A stretch of 64,000 nt of DNA from Chitinophagaceae bacterium DXS (GTDB lineage Bacteria; Bacteroidota; Bacteroidia; Chitinophagales; Chitinophagaceae). Location: NCBI GenBank assembly GCA_030345135.1, contig CP128386.1, positions 6,616,901-6,680,900 on the forward strand. The letters run 5' to 3'. A program made the position numbers and the translations under genes. The notes under the pieces are model-generated. The model was not told the origin of the DNA, searched no databases, and worked only from the letters and a program-made list of their open reading frames with translations. How positions within the stretch are numbered: the stretch's first letter is position 1; each line of letters starts with the position of its first letter. Below are positions 18,375 through 27,698 of the stretch, in pieces.

Positions 18375-19394
18375 ATGCTTAAAAGGGTAATCTTTTGTCT
18401 GATCTTCCTGTTGATTGCGAGGTTGCTCATTGCCCAAAAATATCCATTGCCGGTGATTGACATGCACCTTCATGCCTATGGTGCCAAGGACCAGGGACCT
18501 GAATCTATTCATATAGGCGCACCATTCAGGGACTTAGGACTGAACGATCCGAAAGACGATTTCCGGAAAACTTTTACGAACGCATTAAAGACAAATGCCT
18601 GGGCCGATCATTATCTTACTTCACCATCGACCGATGACTCAATGAGGCTATTGACAATTGCAGCACTCAAACAATACAATGTTTATGCAGTAACCAGCGG
18701 TGAAAAGGATAGAGTACTGGATTGGAAAAAGGTTGAGCCCAACCGCATTATTCCTGCTCTCGACTGGGATTTCGGATTGGCTGCTAAAGAAGGGCTAACG
18801 CCTGATTCGCTGGAAAGGATTTTTAAATCGGGAGCATTCAAAGTGTTTGGTGAAATTACTATTCAGTACGAAGGAATTTCACCCGGCGATTCAGCTTTTG
18901 AGCCCTATTTAGCGATGGCCGAGCGACTGGATATTCCGGTCGGTATTCATGTTGGACCCGGCCCTCCCGGCGCGCCTTATATTAGCTCTCCTAAATACAG
19001 GGCAAGGCTTCACAGTCCCTTCGGATTGGAAGAAGCTTTACTCCGTCACCCAAAACTAAGGGTGTATGCTATGCATGCTGGCTGGCCAATGCTGGATGAT
19101 ATGCTGGCAATGCTGTACACGCATCCGCAGCTTTATGTGGACCTGGCTGCTATTTGTTTTATGATCCCCCAAAAAGAGTTTTATTTCTACCTTGAGCGTT
19201 TGGTAAATGCAGGATTTGGCAAACGGATTATGTTTGGTTCCGACAATATGGTATGGCCGGGCGCCATTGCAGTGGGAATAGATGCGATTAATAAAGCGCC
19301 TTTTCTCAATGCTACTCAAAAGCGGGATATCCTGTTTAACAATGCGGCGGGATTTTTACGACTTACTGAAGAGGAAATAAAATCTATGCAATAG
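18375..19394 (+). CDS. Exported amidohydrolase (TIM-barrel metallohydrolase)
   Basis: This 339-residue protein has a signal peptide (about residues 1-20, ending LLIAQ) followed by an amidohydrolase_2 barrel. The metal motif is DMHLHA (HxH) right after the signal. GEITIQY, HVGPGPP, HAGWP and the late metal-ligand aspartate in GSDNMVWPG follow in the right order. Family members hydrolyse or decarboxylate small carboxylic or cyclic amide compounds; the substrate is not identifiable. Export to the periplasm is predicted from the leader. It stands alone and converges with the HxlR gene. Confidence 0.82.
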   Translation: MLKRVIFCLIFLLIARLLIAQKYPLPVIDMHLHAYGAKDQGPESIHIGAPFRDLGLNDPKDDFRKTFTNALKTNAWADHYLTSPSTDDSMRLLTIAALKQYNVYAVTSGEKDRVLDWKKVEPNRIIPALDWDFGLAAKEGLTPDSLERIFKSGAFKVFGEITIQYEGISPGDSAFEPYLAMAERLDIPVGIHVGPGPPGAPYISSPKYRARLHSPFGLEEALLRHPKLRVYAMHAGWPMLDDMLAMLYTHPQLYVDLAAICFMIPQKEFYFYLERLVNAGFGKRIMFGSDNMVWPGAIAVGIDAINKAPFLNATQKRDILFNNAAGFLRLTEEEIKSMQ

Positions 19395-19472
19395 CAGTTA
19401 CCTGCATTTTTGATTCCTTTAACCGTTCGATTTCTTTGTCAGGTATTATCAGTTTTTCAACTTCGGTCTATC

Positions 19473-19871
19473 TCATTCTTCCGGAAAATCTTCCATTTGT
19501 TTTAAAAACTGTTTGGATTGTTTGCCACCATTATTTACGGCCCATGTAGCCATTGCATGCAAAACAGGCCTTAATGCTTTTCCTTTTTTAGAAAGCTCAT
19601 AGGTTACATAAGGCGGTACAACAGGTTTGGATTTTCTTGAAATAAGGCCGTCGGATTCCAATTGCTTTAAATGCTGTATCAATACTTTTTCTGTAATAGC
19701 CGGAATAGATTTTTTTAACTCACTGTATCGCTTTGTTCCTGTTAACAGATTGAACAAAATTATGGGCTTCCAGTATCCGCCAATTCTTTCCATTACAAAG
19801 GTTACAGGGCAAGCTGCGAAAGCGTTGCTCTTGTTTTCCTGTATCACCGAAGTTTGTTTAATCGCTGTCAT
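19473..19871 (-). CDS. HxlR-family winged-helix transcriptional regulator
   Basis: This 132-residue protein has the HxlR/DUF24 winged helix: CPVTFVMERIGGYWKPIILF (the redox-sensing type cysteine C21 and the KW/KP motif), then GTKRYSELKKSIPAITEKVLIQHLKQLESDGLI for the recognition helix and wing. Such regulators repress adjacent oxidoreductase genes and respond to electrophiles or oxidants through the N-terminal cysteine. It is divergent from the NAD(P)-binding protein gene, the classical pairing. The target operator is probably in the 81-bp gap. Confidence 0.88.
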   Translation of the reverse strand: MTAIKQTSVIQENKSNAFAACPVTFVMERIGGYWKPIILFNLLTGTKRYSELKKSIPAITEKVLIQHLKQLESDGLISRKSKPVVPPYVTYELSKKGKALRPVLHAMATWAVNNGGKQSKQFLKQMEDFPEE

Positions 19872-19895
19872 ATGTATACATACTATAGGGTAAGT

Positions 19896-19928
19896 ACTTG
19901 TACAAAAGTAAGTGCGACTTTAGTTTTG
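19896..19928 (+). promoter_or_regulatory. Promoter of the NAD(P)-binding protein gene with HxlR-type operator
   Basis: A TTG at 19898-19900 and TAGTTTTG at 19921-19928 fit the Bacteroidota -33/-7 pattern with 20 bp spacing, 24 bp before the start codon. Between and over them lies the near-palindrome ACTTGTACAAAAGT, a plausible HxlR operator that would couple the divergent pair. Confidence 0.5.
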
Positions 19929-19952
19929 TGGAACAAATCTAAAATAAATAAA

Positions 19953-20849
19953 ATGAAAGTAACAGTAACAGGTTCTTTGGGAAATATCAGCCGGATTCTC
20001 ATTGAAAAACTGGTGTCAGGCGGACATGAGGTGAATGTAATCACTTCTAATGCAGAAAGAGCAAAGGAAATAGTGCAATTACAAGCAATTCCATTGGTCG
20101 GCTCAATCGAAGACTACAGGTTTGTAAAGAATGCATTTGCCGGAAGTGATGCGGTTTATTTAATGATTCCACCGAATTTCCAAACCGCAGATTTAAAACA
20201 GTACATCAAGACTGTTGGTGAGCAATATGCCAATGCGCTAAAAGAAACCGGTGTTAAGTATGCGGTTAATTTAAGCAGCATAGGCGCTCATCTTGAAAAT
20301 GGATCAGGCCCAACAGGTTCAAATTATTATGTGGAGCAAAAGTTAAACGAATTGGAAGATTTGAATGTATTGCATTTGCGCCCGGGCATGTTCCTGACAA
20401 ATTTTTATGGTGCAATCCCCATGATTAAGCACCAGGGTATGTTGGGCAACAATTTCCCAGGATCAGTTAATTTGCCGCTTACGCATCCGAAAGATATTGC
20501 TGAAGTAGCTTTTAATGCATTAAACGGTCTGTCTTTTTATGGAAAGCAAATTCAGTACATTGTCAGTGATGAGAAAAATGGCTTTGAAATTACGCAGACA
20601 TTAGGTAATGCGGTCGGTAAATCGGGTATTAGCTGGGTCGAGTTTTCGGATGATCAGCTTTTGGGCGCTTTAATGCAAAATGGTCTTTCAGAGCAAATGG
20701 CAAAAGTTTACATGGTTGAAATTGGTGCAGCATTAAGAGATGGGAGCTTTGTTGAAGATTATAATGAAAAAAAGTCGCAATCTGTTGGCGGTACTACTTT
20801 GCAGGATTTTTCGGTGGAATTCGCCATAGCTTATCAATACAGCAATTAA
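19953..20849 (+). CDS. NmrA-like NAD(P)H-binding oxidoreductase
   Basis: This 298-residue protein begins with a Rossmann motif, VTVTGSLGNISRILIEKLVSGG, a GxxGxxG variant of the atypical SDR (NmrA/QOR2) family. It has the N(L)SSIGAH segment in place of the classical YxxxK and the LRPGMFLTNF loop. ATG 19953 is chosen because the glycine-rich strand must be N-terminal; an upstream open frame runs through the promoter. Members reduce quinones or sense the NADP state. The gene is paired with the divergent HxlR regulator and ends before a strong hairpin at 20933-20968. Confidence 0.83.
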   Translation: MKVTVTGSLGNISRILIEKLVSGGHEVNVITSNAERAKEIVQLQAIPLVGSIEDYRFVKNAFAGSDAVYLMIPPNFQTADLKQYIKTVGEQYANALKETGVKYAVNLSSIGAHLENGSGPTGSNYYVEQKLNELEDLNVLHLRPGMFLTNFYGAIPMIKHQGMLGNNFPGSVNLPLTHPKDIAEVAFNALNGLSFYGKQIQYIVSDEKNGFEITQTLGNAVGKSGISWVEFSDDQLLGALMQNGLSEQMAKVYMVEIGAALRDGSFVEDYNEKKSQSVGGTTLQDFSVEFAIAYQYSN

Positions 20850-20932
20850 AATGTCGATTATTTACGAGCTTTTGAAAGTGTTTGTACGCCGGCGGAATCG
20901 CGCAAATATGCTCATGTATTCTGCGGTAATTG

Positions 20933-20968
20933 TTACCGGAAGGGGTGATGTTTCATCTCTTCCGGTAA
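20933..20968. terminator. Hairpin between convergent genes
   Basis: A perfect 10-bp inverted repeat (TTACCGGAAG/CTTCCGGTAA) with a 16-nt loop sits between the NmrA-like gene and the convergent small gene. There is no long U-tract, so efficiency is uncertain. Confidence 0.55.
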
Positions 20969-20992
20969 ATCAGCATTTATATTATTGTGGTA

Positions 20993-21265
20993 TTATACAT
21001 GTTGCCGCCACTTTAGTTTTTGGCGTCGGATTTCATTTGAGATAGCGGTCAATATTTTATCCGATTCATTGTCCCGGATCCATTCAAAATGATCGTTTGC
21101 CGTTAAATACCTTATGGAAGCACCATTTGCAAAGTGTTTATCTGTCTCAGCTACATCTTCTATCCTGAAATTATATTGCTTGAAGTCTTTTGTGGGACTT
21201 GCACTTACATTAAATGCTAATTGTTTCTTGTCGGTCTGCACTTTAATCGAAAAAAAAGCTCTCAT
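20993..21265 (-). CDS. Small conserved-looking protein of unknown function
   Basis: This 90-residue frame has balanced composition: basic strand FFSIKVQTDKKQLAF, then FRIEDVAETDKHFANGASIRYL and an amphipathic C-terminal helix DKILTAISNEIRRQKLKW. It has no signal peptide or membrane segment and I do not recognise a family. It converges with the NmrA-like gene behind a hairpin, which argues for a real unit. It could be spurious, being short. Confidence 0.45.
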   Translation of the reverse strand: MRAFFSIKVQTDKKQLAFNVSASPTKDFKQYNFRIEDVAETDKHFANGASIRYLTANDHFEWIRDNESDKILTAISNEIRRQKLKWRQHV

Positions 21266-22056
21266 GTGATAAATAAAAACGCAATATTACAAACTTAGCA
21301 TCATACAATGTTCAAGACGCAGATTTTTTAAAAAAAGAAGGCTAGCGTAGACAGGCTGCCCCCAGGTAATATTAAAACGTTGACATTGAAATGTTGATAA
21401 TAGCTATATTGTACAGGTGATATGCCCCACTGTGCTTCAATACTTGTTTCAATTATATTTTTCAGGTACTGCAATAGCTGAAAAACCTTTACTAAAAAGC
21501 CTTTTTGTTAATTGTTCCCTGGGCCAATAAGACATTTTGATTCAGAGAGACTTAATTGTTTAGAAGAAGCATCAGGTTCATATATACTAAACAAGATCAA
21601 AAAATAAGCAAATGACCGCAAAAGACTGTCTTTGCGTTTTGAATGCCAATTTCAGTTTGAAACCCCGAAATTGACAACAACCGTAGTTTATTGTAACCCT
21701 TCACTAAATATACTTTGAGTAATCGTTCTTTTTTTATACTTTATAAAATGCATTGTTTAATGCTTGCCCCAGGTCATGTGAGTGAGATGGCGGAGCATCG
21801 GATAACTATGACTCACAAAAAATAGCCATCATTCAGAACTTGTATTTGCGAAACCTGTATCGCAAATTTTAATATAGCTGCAATTGCAATATAGCGCTGT
21901 AAATAAGCTAACAAGAAAAATTTTCGCAAGGCTTCAAGGATATGAAATCCTGTATTTATTAGTTGTGTATAAACACAACGTGGTTACATTTTGGAACCAT
22001 GATTATTTGTACTTTTTTTCCTTAGCGAATGCGTTTAGTTTAAAAAAAGAAAAGAC
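21266..22056. other. 791-bp AT-rich intergenic region without a recognisable gene
   Basis: No open frame here has credible composition. A 7-bp inverted repeat ATTTGCG/CGCAAAT lies at 21844-21867. The last part should contain the promoter of the M20 peptidase gene. Nothing else is recognised. Confidence 0.5.
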
Positions 22057-23334
22057 ATGAAGTTTATTTTTATCACAATCCAGCTATTAATTTTTGTAAC
22101 CGCTGGTGCTCAAAAATATGATGCTGAGCTATCAGCCATCGTAAAAGGAACCATACCCGGGATCATTGAAATACGTCACAAAATCCATCAACACCCGGAG
22201 CTCTCGAACTGTGAGTTTAAAACGTCCGGATTGGTGGCAGATTATCTTCAGTCGCTTGGCATAGAAATTACAACGGGCGTTGCCCGTACCGGTGTAGTGG
22301 GAATAATGAAGGGAACAAAACCCGGTAAAACAATTGCACTGCGGGCAGACATGGATGCGCTTCCGGTGACTGAGCAGACAAATTATTCTTTCAAGTCAAC
22401 AGACACAGCAGTATACAACGGTAAAAATACTGGTGTAATGCATGCTTGTGGACATGATATTCACACCAGTGTGATGCTGGGCGTTGCAAAAGTTCTGACT
22501 TCTATGAAAGACAAAATTTCCGGAACAGTCCTCTTTATTTTCCAACCTGCTGAAGAAAATCTGCCGGCAGGTGAAGAAGCGGGCGCTAAGTTGATGCTTA
22601 AAGAAGGTCTTTTTGATAAATTTCACCCGGATGCGATTTTTGGCATACACTCCAATCCTGCATTACAGGTTGGCCAAATTGGGTACTCCCTCGGTGCCGC
22701 CAATGCCTCCAGCAGCACCTTTACTTTTACCATTATCGGAAAGTCGGCGCATGCAGCATCGCCTGAACTTTCGGTTGATCCAGTCGTTGTTTCCGCACAA
22801 GTAGTGTTGGCTTTGCAAACCATTCGATCCAGAAACTTTGAACCTTTTGAACCCAGCGTAATTACCGTTGCACAAATTCACGGTGGTATCCGGGATAACA
22901 TCATCCCATCAGAGGTTGTATTAAGTGGTACCGTTAGGCTGCTGAATCCACGCTTGCAGGACGAAGTACAAAAACGATTCCGTGAGATCCTGGAAGGAAC
23001 AACACGTGCCGCCGGCGGATCCTACAGGTTTGATTACCGGAGAGGCGCTCCGGTTAACATGAACGACAGCGCACTTCAATTAAAAATGCTTCCAACCATG
23101 GAGCGCATTGCAGGCAAGCGAAATGTTCAGGCAATTCACCCGTGGATGGCGGCCGATGATTACGCTTATTTTGCAGAGCGGTGCCCCAGCTTTTTTTTCA
23201 GCCTGGGAACAACCAGACCCGGCACTATTTCCGGTGGCCTTCACACCGGGACTTTCATGGGAGATGATGATTCGATCGAAGTTGGAATAAAAACAGTATC
23301 GGCTCTTGTTATTGATTTCTTATCTGGTCTTTGA
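22057..23334 (+). CDS. Exported M20-family amidohydrolase (amino-acyl/indole-acyl amide hydrolase type)
   Basis: This 425-residue protein has a signal peptide (residues 1-18, ending GAQ). The metal-binding motifs of the M20D aminoacylase/IAA-amino-acid hydrolase group follow: IRHKIHQHPEL, RADMDALPV, HACGHDIHTS, PAEE and the C-terminal WMAADDYAYF and GGLHTG segments. A dimerisation lid covers about residues 205-320. Members remove acyl groups from amino acids in a two-metal reaction; here it would be periplasmic. It has no close operon partners. The exact substrate is unknown. Confidence 0.88.
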   Translation: MKFIFITIQLLIFVTAGAQKYDAELSAIVKGTIPGIIEIRHKIHQHPELSNCEFKTSGLVADYLQSLGIEITTGVARTGVVGIMKGTKPGKTIALRADMDALPVTEQTNYSFKSTDTAVYNGKNTGVMHACGHDIHTSVMLGVAKVLTSMKDKISGTVLFIFQPAEENLPAGEEAGAKLMLKEGLFDKFHPDAIFGIHSNPALQVGQIGYSLGAANASSSTFTFTIIGKSAHAASPELSVDPVVVSAQVVLALQTIRSRNFEPFEPSVITVAQIHGGIRDNIIPSEVVLSGTVRLLNPRLQDEVQKRFREILEGTTRAAGGSYRFDYRRGAPVNMNDSALQLKMLPTMERIAGKRNVQAIHPWMAADDYAYFAERCPSFFFSLGTTRPGTISGGLHTGTFMGDDDSIEVGIKTVSALVIDFLSGL

Positions 23335-23725
23335 GTAAGGGGTAACAGCGTGATCCATCAAAATGTAGTTCTCGGATAAGTGTCTATAGACAACAGTAGT
23401 TTTTAAAAATGGGGACTACCAAAACCGCACACTATTGTATCAAAAGCGTGCACTTCAATTGCTTCGATTGGTACAATTAATTAACAGTCAATAAATAGTA
23501 AACTGGCATTTCAATGGTACTTATTAAACTTCATACAGCTGTTTATTTTTAAAAATTATTTGAAGCTGCATTCAGAAGTTAGGTGCAACAGGAATTAGAC
23601 TAAGTTACCAGGCAATAAAAACAGCCGTTGCAAATTCCGGTGAAAAGATTGAGTCTGAATAAAAAATTGAAAAGGAGAGAGCGCTGATCTGGTATCAATA
23701 ACTCAACTATCAAAAACCTTCCCCT
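23335..23725. other. Intergenic region, nothing recognised
   Basis: These 391 bp between the M20 peptidase and the permease gene hold no credible frame and no strong repeat. They should contain the permease promoter. Confidence 0.5.
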
Positions 23726-26116
23726 ATGTTTAAAAACTATTTCAAAACCGCATGGCGTGTTCTCGTTAACAACAAGATTTACTCCATTATCAATATTCTT
23801 GGTCTTGCAACCGGCATGGCCGTAGTTATGCTTATTGGCTTGTGGATTTCAGATGAAGTCAGCTATAATAAATACCATACGAACCATGAGCGGCTCGCGC
23901 AGGTTATGACCACTTTTATAGATCAGGATAATAAAATGGAAACGGCATTCGATGTGTGTGCGCCGATAGGGGATGAGCTGCGGAATAAATATGGGAGCGA
24001 ATTTAAAAATGTATCCATGGCATCCTATAATTTCAGCCATGTATTAGCCGTTGGAAATAAAAAAATTATGGGGAGAGGCATGTGGGTTGAGCCAAATTTT
24101 TTATCCATGTTTTCCTTAAAAATGGTAGATGGAAATATTGATGCATTGGATGATCCCTCAGCTGTATTGTTAAGCGCTTCGTTGGCAAAAACATTATTTG
24201 GAAATGAAAGTGCGATAAATAAAGTAATAAAGGTTGATGATGAAGATAACTTTAGTGTAGCTGGCGTGTATGGTGATCTTCCCGGTAACTCATCATTTTA
24301 TGAGGCAAAATTATTGTTGCCATGGAAAAAATTTGTAATTGAAAAGTGGCCCAGATTTGAGCATGCTACGACAAATTGGAATTTCTCTTCTTTTCAGGCG
24401 TTTGTGCAAGTTGCAGATAATATAGATATGCAGAAGGAAACGGAAAAGATAAAAAATGTAGTAATGGCACATAAGAATGCTGCAGCTGATGAAAAAGAAC
24501 AGGCATACGTATTTCCAATGGACAAATGGCGGCTGTATAGTGAGTTTAAAAACGGTAAGCCAAGCGGTGGCCGCATACAATTTATATGGCTATTTTCGCT
24601 AATTGGCGTGTTTGTTCTACTGCTTGCCTGTATAAACTTTATGAATCTTTCCACTGCAAGGAGCGCGAAAAGAGCAAAAGAAGTTGGTATCCGGAAATCT
24701 GTTGGTTCTGCCCGAAGCCAGTTGATCGGCCAGTTTTTAAGCGAGTCCATTCTAGTGGCATTTGCTGCCTTCATATGTTCACTAATAATCTCCGTTTTAT
24801 TACTTCCGCTGTTTAATAAGCTTTCCGGTAAAAGCATCGGGTTACCTACGGATAATCCGGGGTTCTGGTTTGTTGCAATAACATTTACTGTTCTTACCGG
24901 AATAGTTTCCGGCAGTTATCCCGCGCTTTACCTATCCAAATTCAAACCTGTAAAAGTTTTAAAGGGAACATTTAGTACAGGCAGGTTCGCATCGTTGCCA
25001 CGCAAAGCATTAGTAGTTGTTCAGTTTACTTTTTCCATTGCTTTGATAATTGGAACAATCATTGTTTTTCAACAAATTCAATTTGCTAAAAGCCGTCCTG
25101 TAAATTATAAAAGTGAAGGATTGATTGCCATAACTTTCACTAATCCCGGAGCGGAACGGCCATTCGATGCTATAAAGCAAGACCTGCTTGCAACGGGTGC
25201 TGTAGAAAACATGGCTACGTCGTCAGGACCGATTACTGAAGTATGGGGAACCGAGACCGGATTTAACTGGCAGGGGAAAAACCCCAACTATGTTCCCACA
25301 TTCGGTACGCTAAGGGTATCCCGGGATTTGGGGAGAACCATTGACTGGAAAATTGTGGAAGGCAGAGATTTTTCCAAGGATTTTGCAACAGATAGTTTGA
25401 GTGTGGTATTAAATGAATCTGCTGCAGACCTGATGGGTATAAAAAAGAATATTGTAGGGCAAAGTATACAATTCAAACATAAAAATTATACAGTAATTGG
25501 CGTAATAAAGGATATGATAATGGAATCGCCTTACAAACCAGTGAGGCCGACTATTTTCTTTTATGATCCTAATTTTGTAAATCAAGTGATAGTAGGGATA
25601 AAGCCTGGCCATCCAATAAATGATGCGTTAAGTAAAATAGAATCGGTATTTAAAAAATATAACCCCGGCGAACCCTTAAGTTACACGTTCATCGATGAAG
25701 ACTATGCCAAGAAATTCTCTGATGAACAACGCGTAGGTAATCTTGCGACTTTCTTCACCATTTTGGCAATTTTTATTTCCTGCCTTGGCTTGTTTGGTCT
25801 TGTATCATTTGTTGCGGAGCAGCGAAAAAAGGAAATAGGTGTGCGTAAAGTATTAGGTGCATCCGTGTATGATCTCTGGCAAATGCTTTCAAAAGAATTT
25901 GCATTGCTGGTAGTCATTTCCTGTTTTGTTGCCATCCCTGTGGCATGGTATTATTTAAACAACTGGTTGCAGCAATATGATTACAGAACGTCTATATCAT
26001 TCTGGATCTTTATTCTTTCGGGGCTTGCTGCATTGATAATAACATTAATAACAGTCAGCTTTCAGGCCATTAAAGCCGCAATAGCAAATCCCGTGAAGAG
26101 TTTGAGGACGGAATAA
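23726..26116 (+). CDS. MacB/FtsX-family ABC transporter permease
   Basis: This 796-residue protein has two tandem MacB_PCD + FtsX units. Each has one N-terminal membrane helix (about residues 20-45 and 425-450), a periplasmic core and a three-helix FtsX domain. FtsX motif AKEVGIRKSVGSARSQLI is at about residues 320-340, and its repeat KKEIGVRKVLGASVYDLW is in the last 100 residues. No ATP-binding domain is fused or adjacent, as is usual for the many stand-alone permeases of this kind in Chitinophagaceae. They work as mechanotransmitters in export of peptides, lipoproteins or drugs; the partner ATPase is elsewhere. Confidence 0.88.
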   Translation: MFKNYFKTAWRVLVNNKIYSIINILGLATGMAVVMLIGLWISDEVSYNKYHTNHERLAQVMTTFIDQDNKMETAFDVCAPIGDELRNKYGSEFKNVSMASYNFSHVLAVGNKKIMGRGMWVEPNFLSMFSLKMVDGNIDALDDPSAVLLSASLAKTLFGNESAINKVIKVDDEDNFSVAGVYGDLPGNSSFYEAKLLLPWKKFVIEKWPRFEHATTNWNFSSFQAFVQVADNIDMQKETEKIKNVVMAHKNAAADEKEQAYVFPMDKWRLYSEFKNGKPSGGRIQFIWLFSLIGVFVLLLACINFMNLSTARSAKRAKEVGIRKSVGSARSQLIGQFLSESILVAFAAFICSLIISVLLLPLFNKLSGKSIGLPTDNPGFWFVAITFTVLTGIVSGSYPALYLSKFKPVKVLKGTFSTGRFASLPRKALVVVQFTFSIALIIGTIIVFQQIQFAKSRPVNYKSEGLIAITFTNPGAERPFDAIKQDLLATGAVENMATSSGPITEVWGTETGFNWQGKNPNYVPTFGTLRVSRDLGRTIDWKIVEGRDFSKDFATDSLSVVLNESAADLMGIKKNIVGQSIQFKHKNYTVIGVIKDMIMESPYKPVRPTIFFYDPNFVNQVIVGIKPGHPINDALSKIESVFKKYNPGEPLSYTFIDEDYAKKFSDEQRVGNLATFFTILAIFISCLGLFGLVSFVAEQRKKEIGVRKVLGASVYDLWQMLSKEFALLVVISCFVAIPVAWYYLNNWLQQYDYRTSISFWIFILSGLAALIITLITVSFQAIKAAIANPVKSLRTE

Positions 26117-26423
26117 TATAAGTATTTCTTCCCTGGCAAAAAAACAGCTACCAGCAAAGTTTAAGTGCCGTTACCTAACACGGGTGCAAAAAAATACTCA
26201 GCTATAAAATAACTGCTACCAAACGTCTCTTCGCACTTTCTAGCAACCAGCGGCTGCATTATTCCTTCCAATAACTGCTGCGCTTACTCTGGGACTTGCA
26301 TTTTGCCTTTCCTTTTTGTAGGTTTGTTATGGCTCTGGTTTAGACAACATACCCCAGTTTACTTTCAGCAATATTCCGCTCTCTTGTGCCTTGCTATACT
26401 CGAAGGGACTTAAAAATTATTTT
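26117..26423. other. Intergenic region, nothing recognised
   Basis: About 307 bp between permease and lipoprotein genes with no credible frame; it probably holds the lipoprotein promoter. Confidence 0.4.
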
Positions 26424-27506
26424 ATGAAGATGAAAATTATTTTGTCTGCCTTCATTGTATTTGCCCTGGCCTCCTGCAAAAAAGATAATCCCACTACTTC
26501 CACAGCTGAACAGCCACTGCTGCAAGATGGCCCATTGAGCCTGCAACTCGGCAAACTGATTTATCTCGGCGATCATGGACACAGCAGGTCCACACCGTTT
26601 TGGGGCAGAAATTCAGACGAACTTTTTATTACGGCATCCACTGAAATTCTGCAGATAGATATTGCTGCTAAAAGGATTGACGCAGTTGAAAAATCCGTTG
26701 GCCTGGTTACGGGCAAAACAAATGAAAATAGCGCGATCATATTTTTAGGAACAATAAATAGCCAACGTGGGTATTATCTGTTTAATTTCAGTAGCAACAG
26801 CACCGAAAAAATAATTGAAGTTCCAAATAACCAGGGCACACGTATAAATATTGCAGGTAATGATATTTTTTATTACCTGTCTCCGGTTTCTCCACCCAAT
26901 CCTCCCTGTAATGGTTTTTGTTGGCCGTTGCCCGGGCCTTCTGTGCCTGCAATATTTTACCATTTAGACAAGCAGACACGAGAAAGAACTGATCTGGAAA
27001 ACAAACAGTTTGGGCTTTTTTCAACGGACGGTTCCAGGGCGATTTTATTCAGCCAGCTGGAAAGCCGGATGTATGTATTTGATATTGCCAGCAGAACTAT
27101 TATTGATTCATCGGACCTGAATAATACATCTTCTTTTTTTTCGGGATTGTTTTACAATAGCGATGTCTTGAACTCTTTTGCGGTAGATGTAACCGGTAAC
27201 ATCACAATTAAAAATTTTAATACCGGTCAGGTCCTCCGGCAATATCAGACAAATTATGTTGGGTTGGATGACTTCCGCGTTTCATCAGATGGAACGAAGC
27301 TTTATTACAGCGGTGGTGTTTTAAACGGAAACGCACTAAACATCTTATTGTATGACATTGATACCAACGCGGAAAAAACAATAGCAGAGCTCCCTTTCGG
27401 AGAAGGTGGAGGTTTGCCATTTGACGTTTTGTACTGTCAGATGATAATAAAAAAATGGTCATTCAATCCGGAAACGATCTCTATTTTAAAGTGGTTGAGT
27501 AACTGA
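26424..27506 (+). CDS. Lipoprotein with predicted beta-propeller-like repeats
   Basis: This 360-residue protein starts at ATG 26424, which puts a lipoprotein signal at the N terminus: hydrophobic core followed by lipobox ALASC (cysteine about residue 18) and the KKDN sequence common at Bacteroidota lipoprotein N termini. The rest alternates short beta strands and turns, with repeats such as FSTDGSRAILFSQ and VSSDGTKLYYSG, similar to TolB/WD-like blades. It is likely outer-membrane anchored. The function is unknown. The next gene codes for another propeller, but 192 bp away with its own leader. Confidence 0.7.
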   Translation: MKMKIILSAFIVFALASCKKDNPTTSTAEQPLLQDGPLSLQLGKLIYLGDHGHSRSTPFWGRNSDELFITASTEILQIDIAAKRIDAVEKSVGLVTGKTNENSAIIFLGTINSQRGYYLFNFSSNSTEKIIEVPNNQGTRINIAGNDIFYYLSPVSPPNPPCNGFCWPLPGPSVPAIFYHLDKQTRERTDLENKQFGLFSTDGSRAILFSQLESRMYVFDIASRTIIDSSDLNNTSSFFSGLFYNSDVLNSFAVDVTGNITIKNFNTGQVLRQYQTNYVGLDDFRVSSDGTKLYYSGGVLNGNALNILLYDIDTNAEKTIAELPFGEGGGLPFDVLYCQMIIKKWSFNPETISILKWLSN

Positions 27507-27698
27507 TGGAGAGATGTGAAACGGTCATAGTCTAGTGACATCCCTTTCTGCATGCCAACAAATGCAAAAAATATTATGTGTCCTTATTCTGGAAAATAAG
27601 GGAATTATGTGGCTTCATTTTCTTTCTCCTTGCTGCGAAAGAGTTGTTTTCTTTCTGAAATGGTCTGAAAATTTTTTAACCTAAGTAAAGGAGGCTTT

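Noticed and set aside
20851..21045. 64-codon frame after the NmrA-like gene
   Set aside because: It includes the terminator hairpin and overlaps the convergent small gene; composition is not protein-like.
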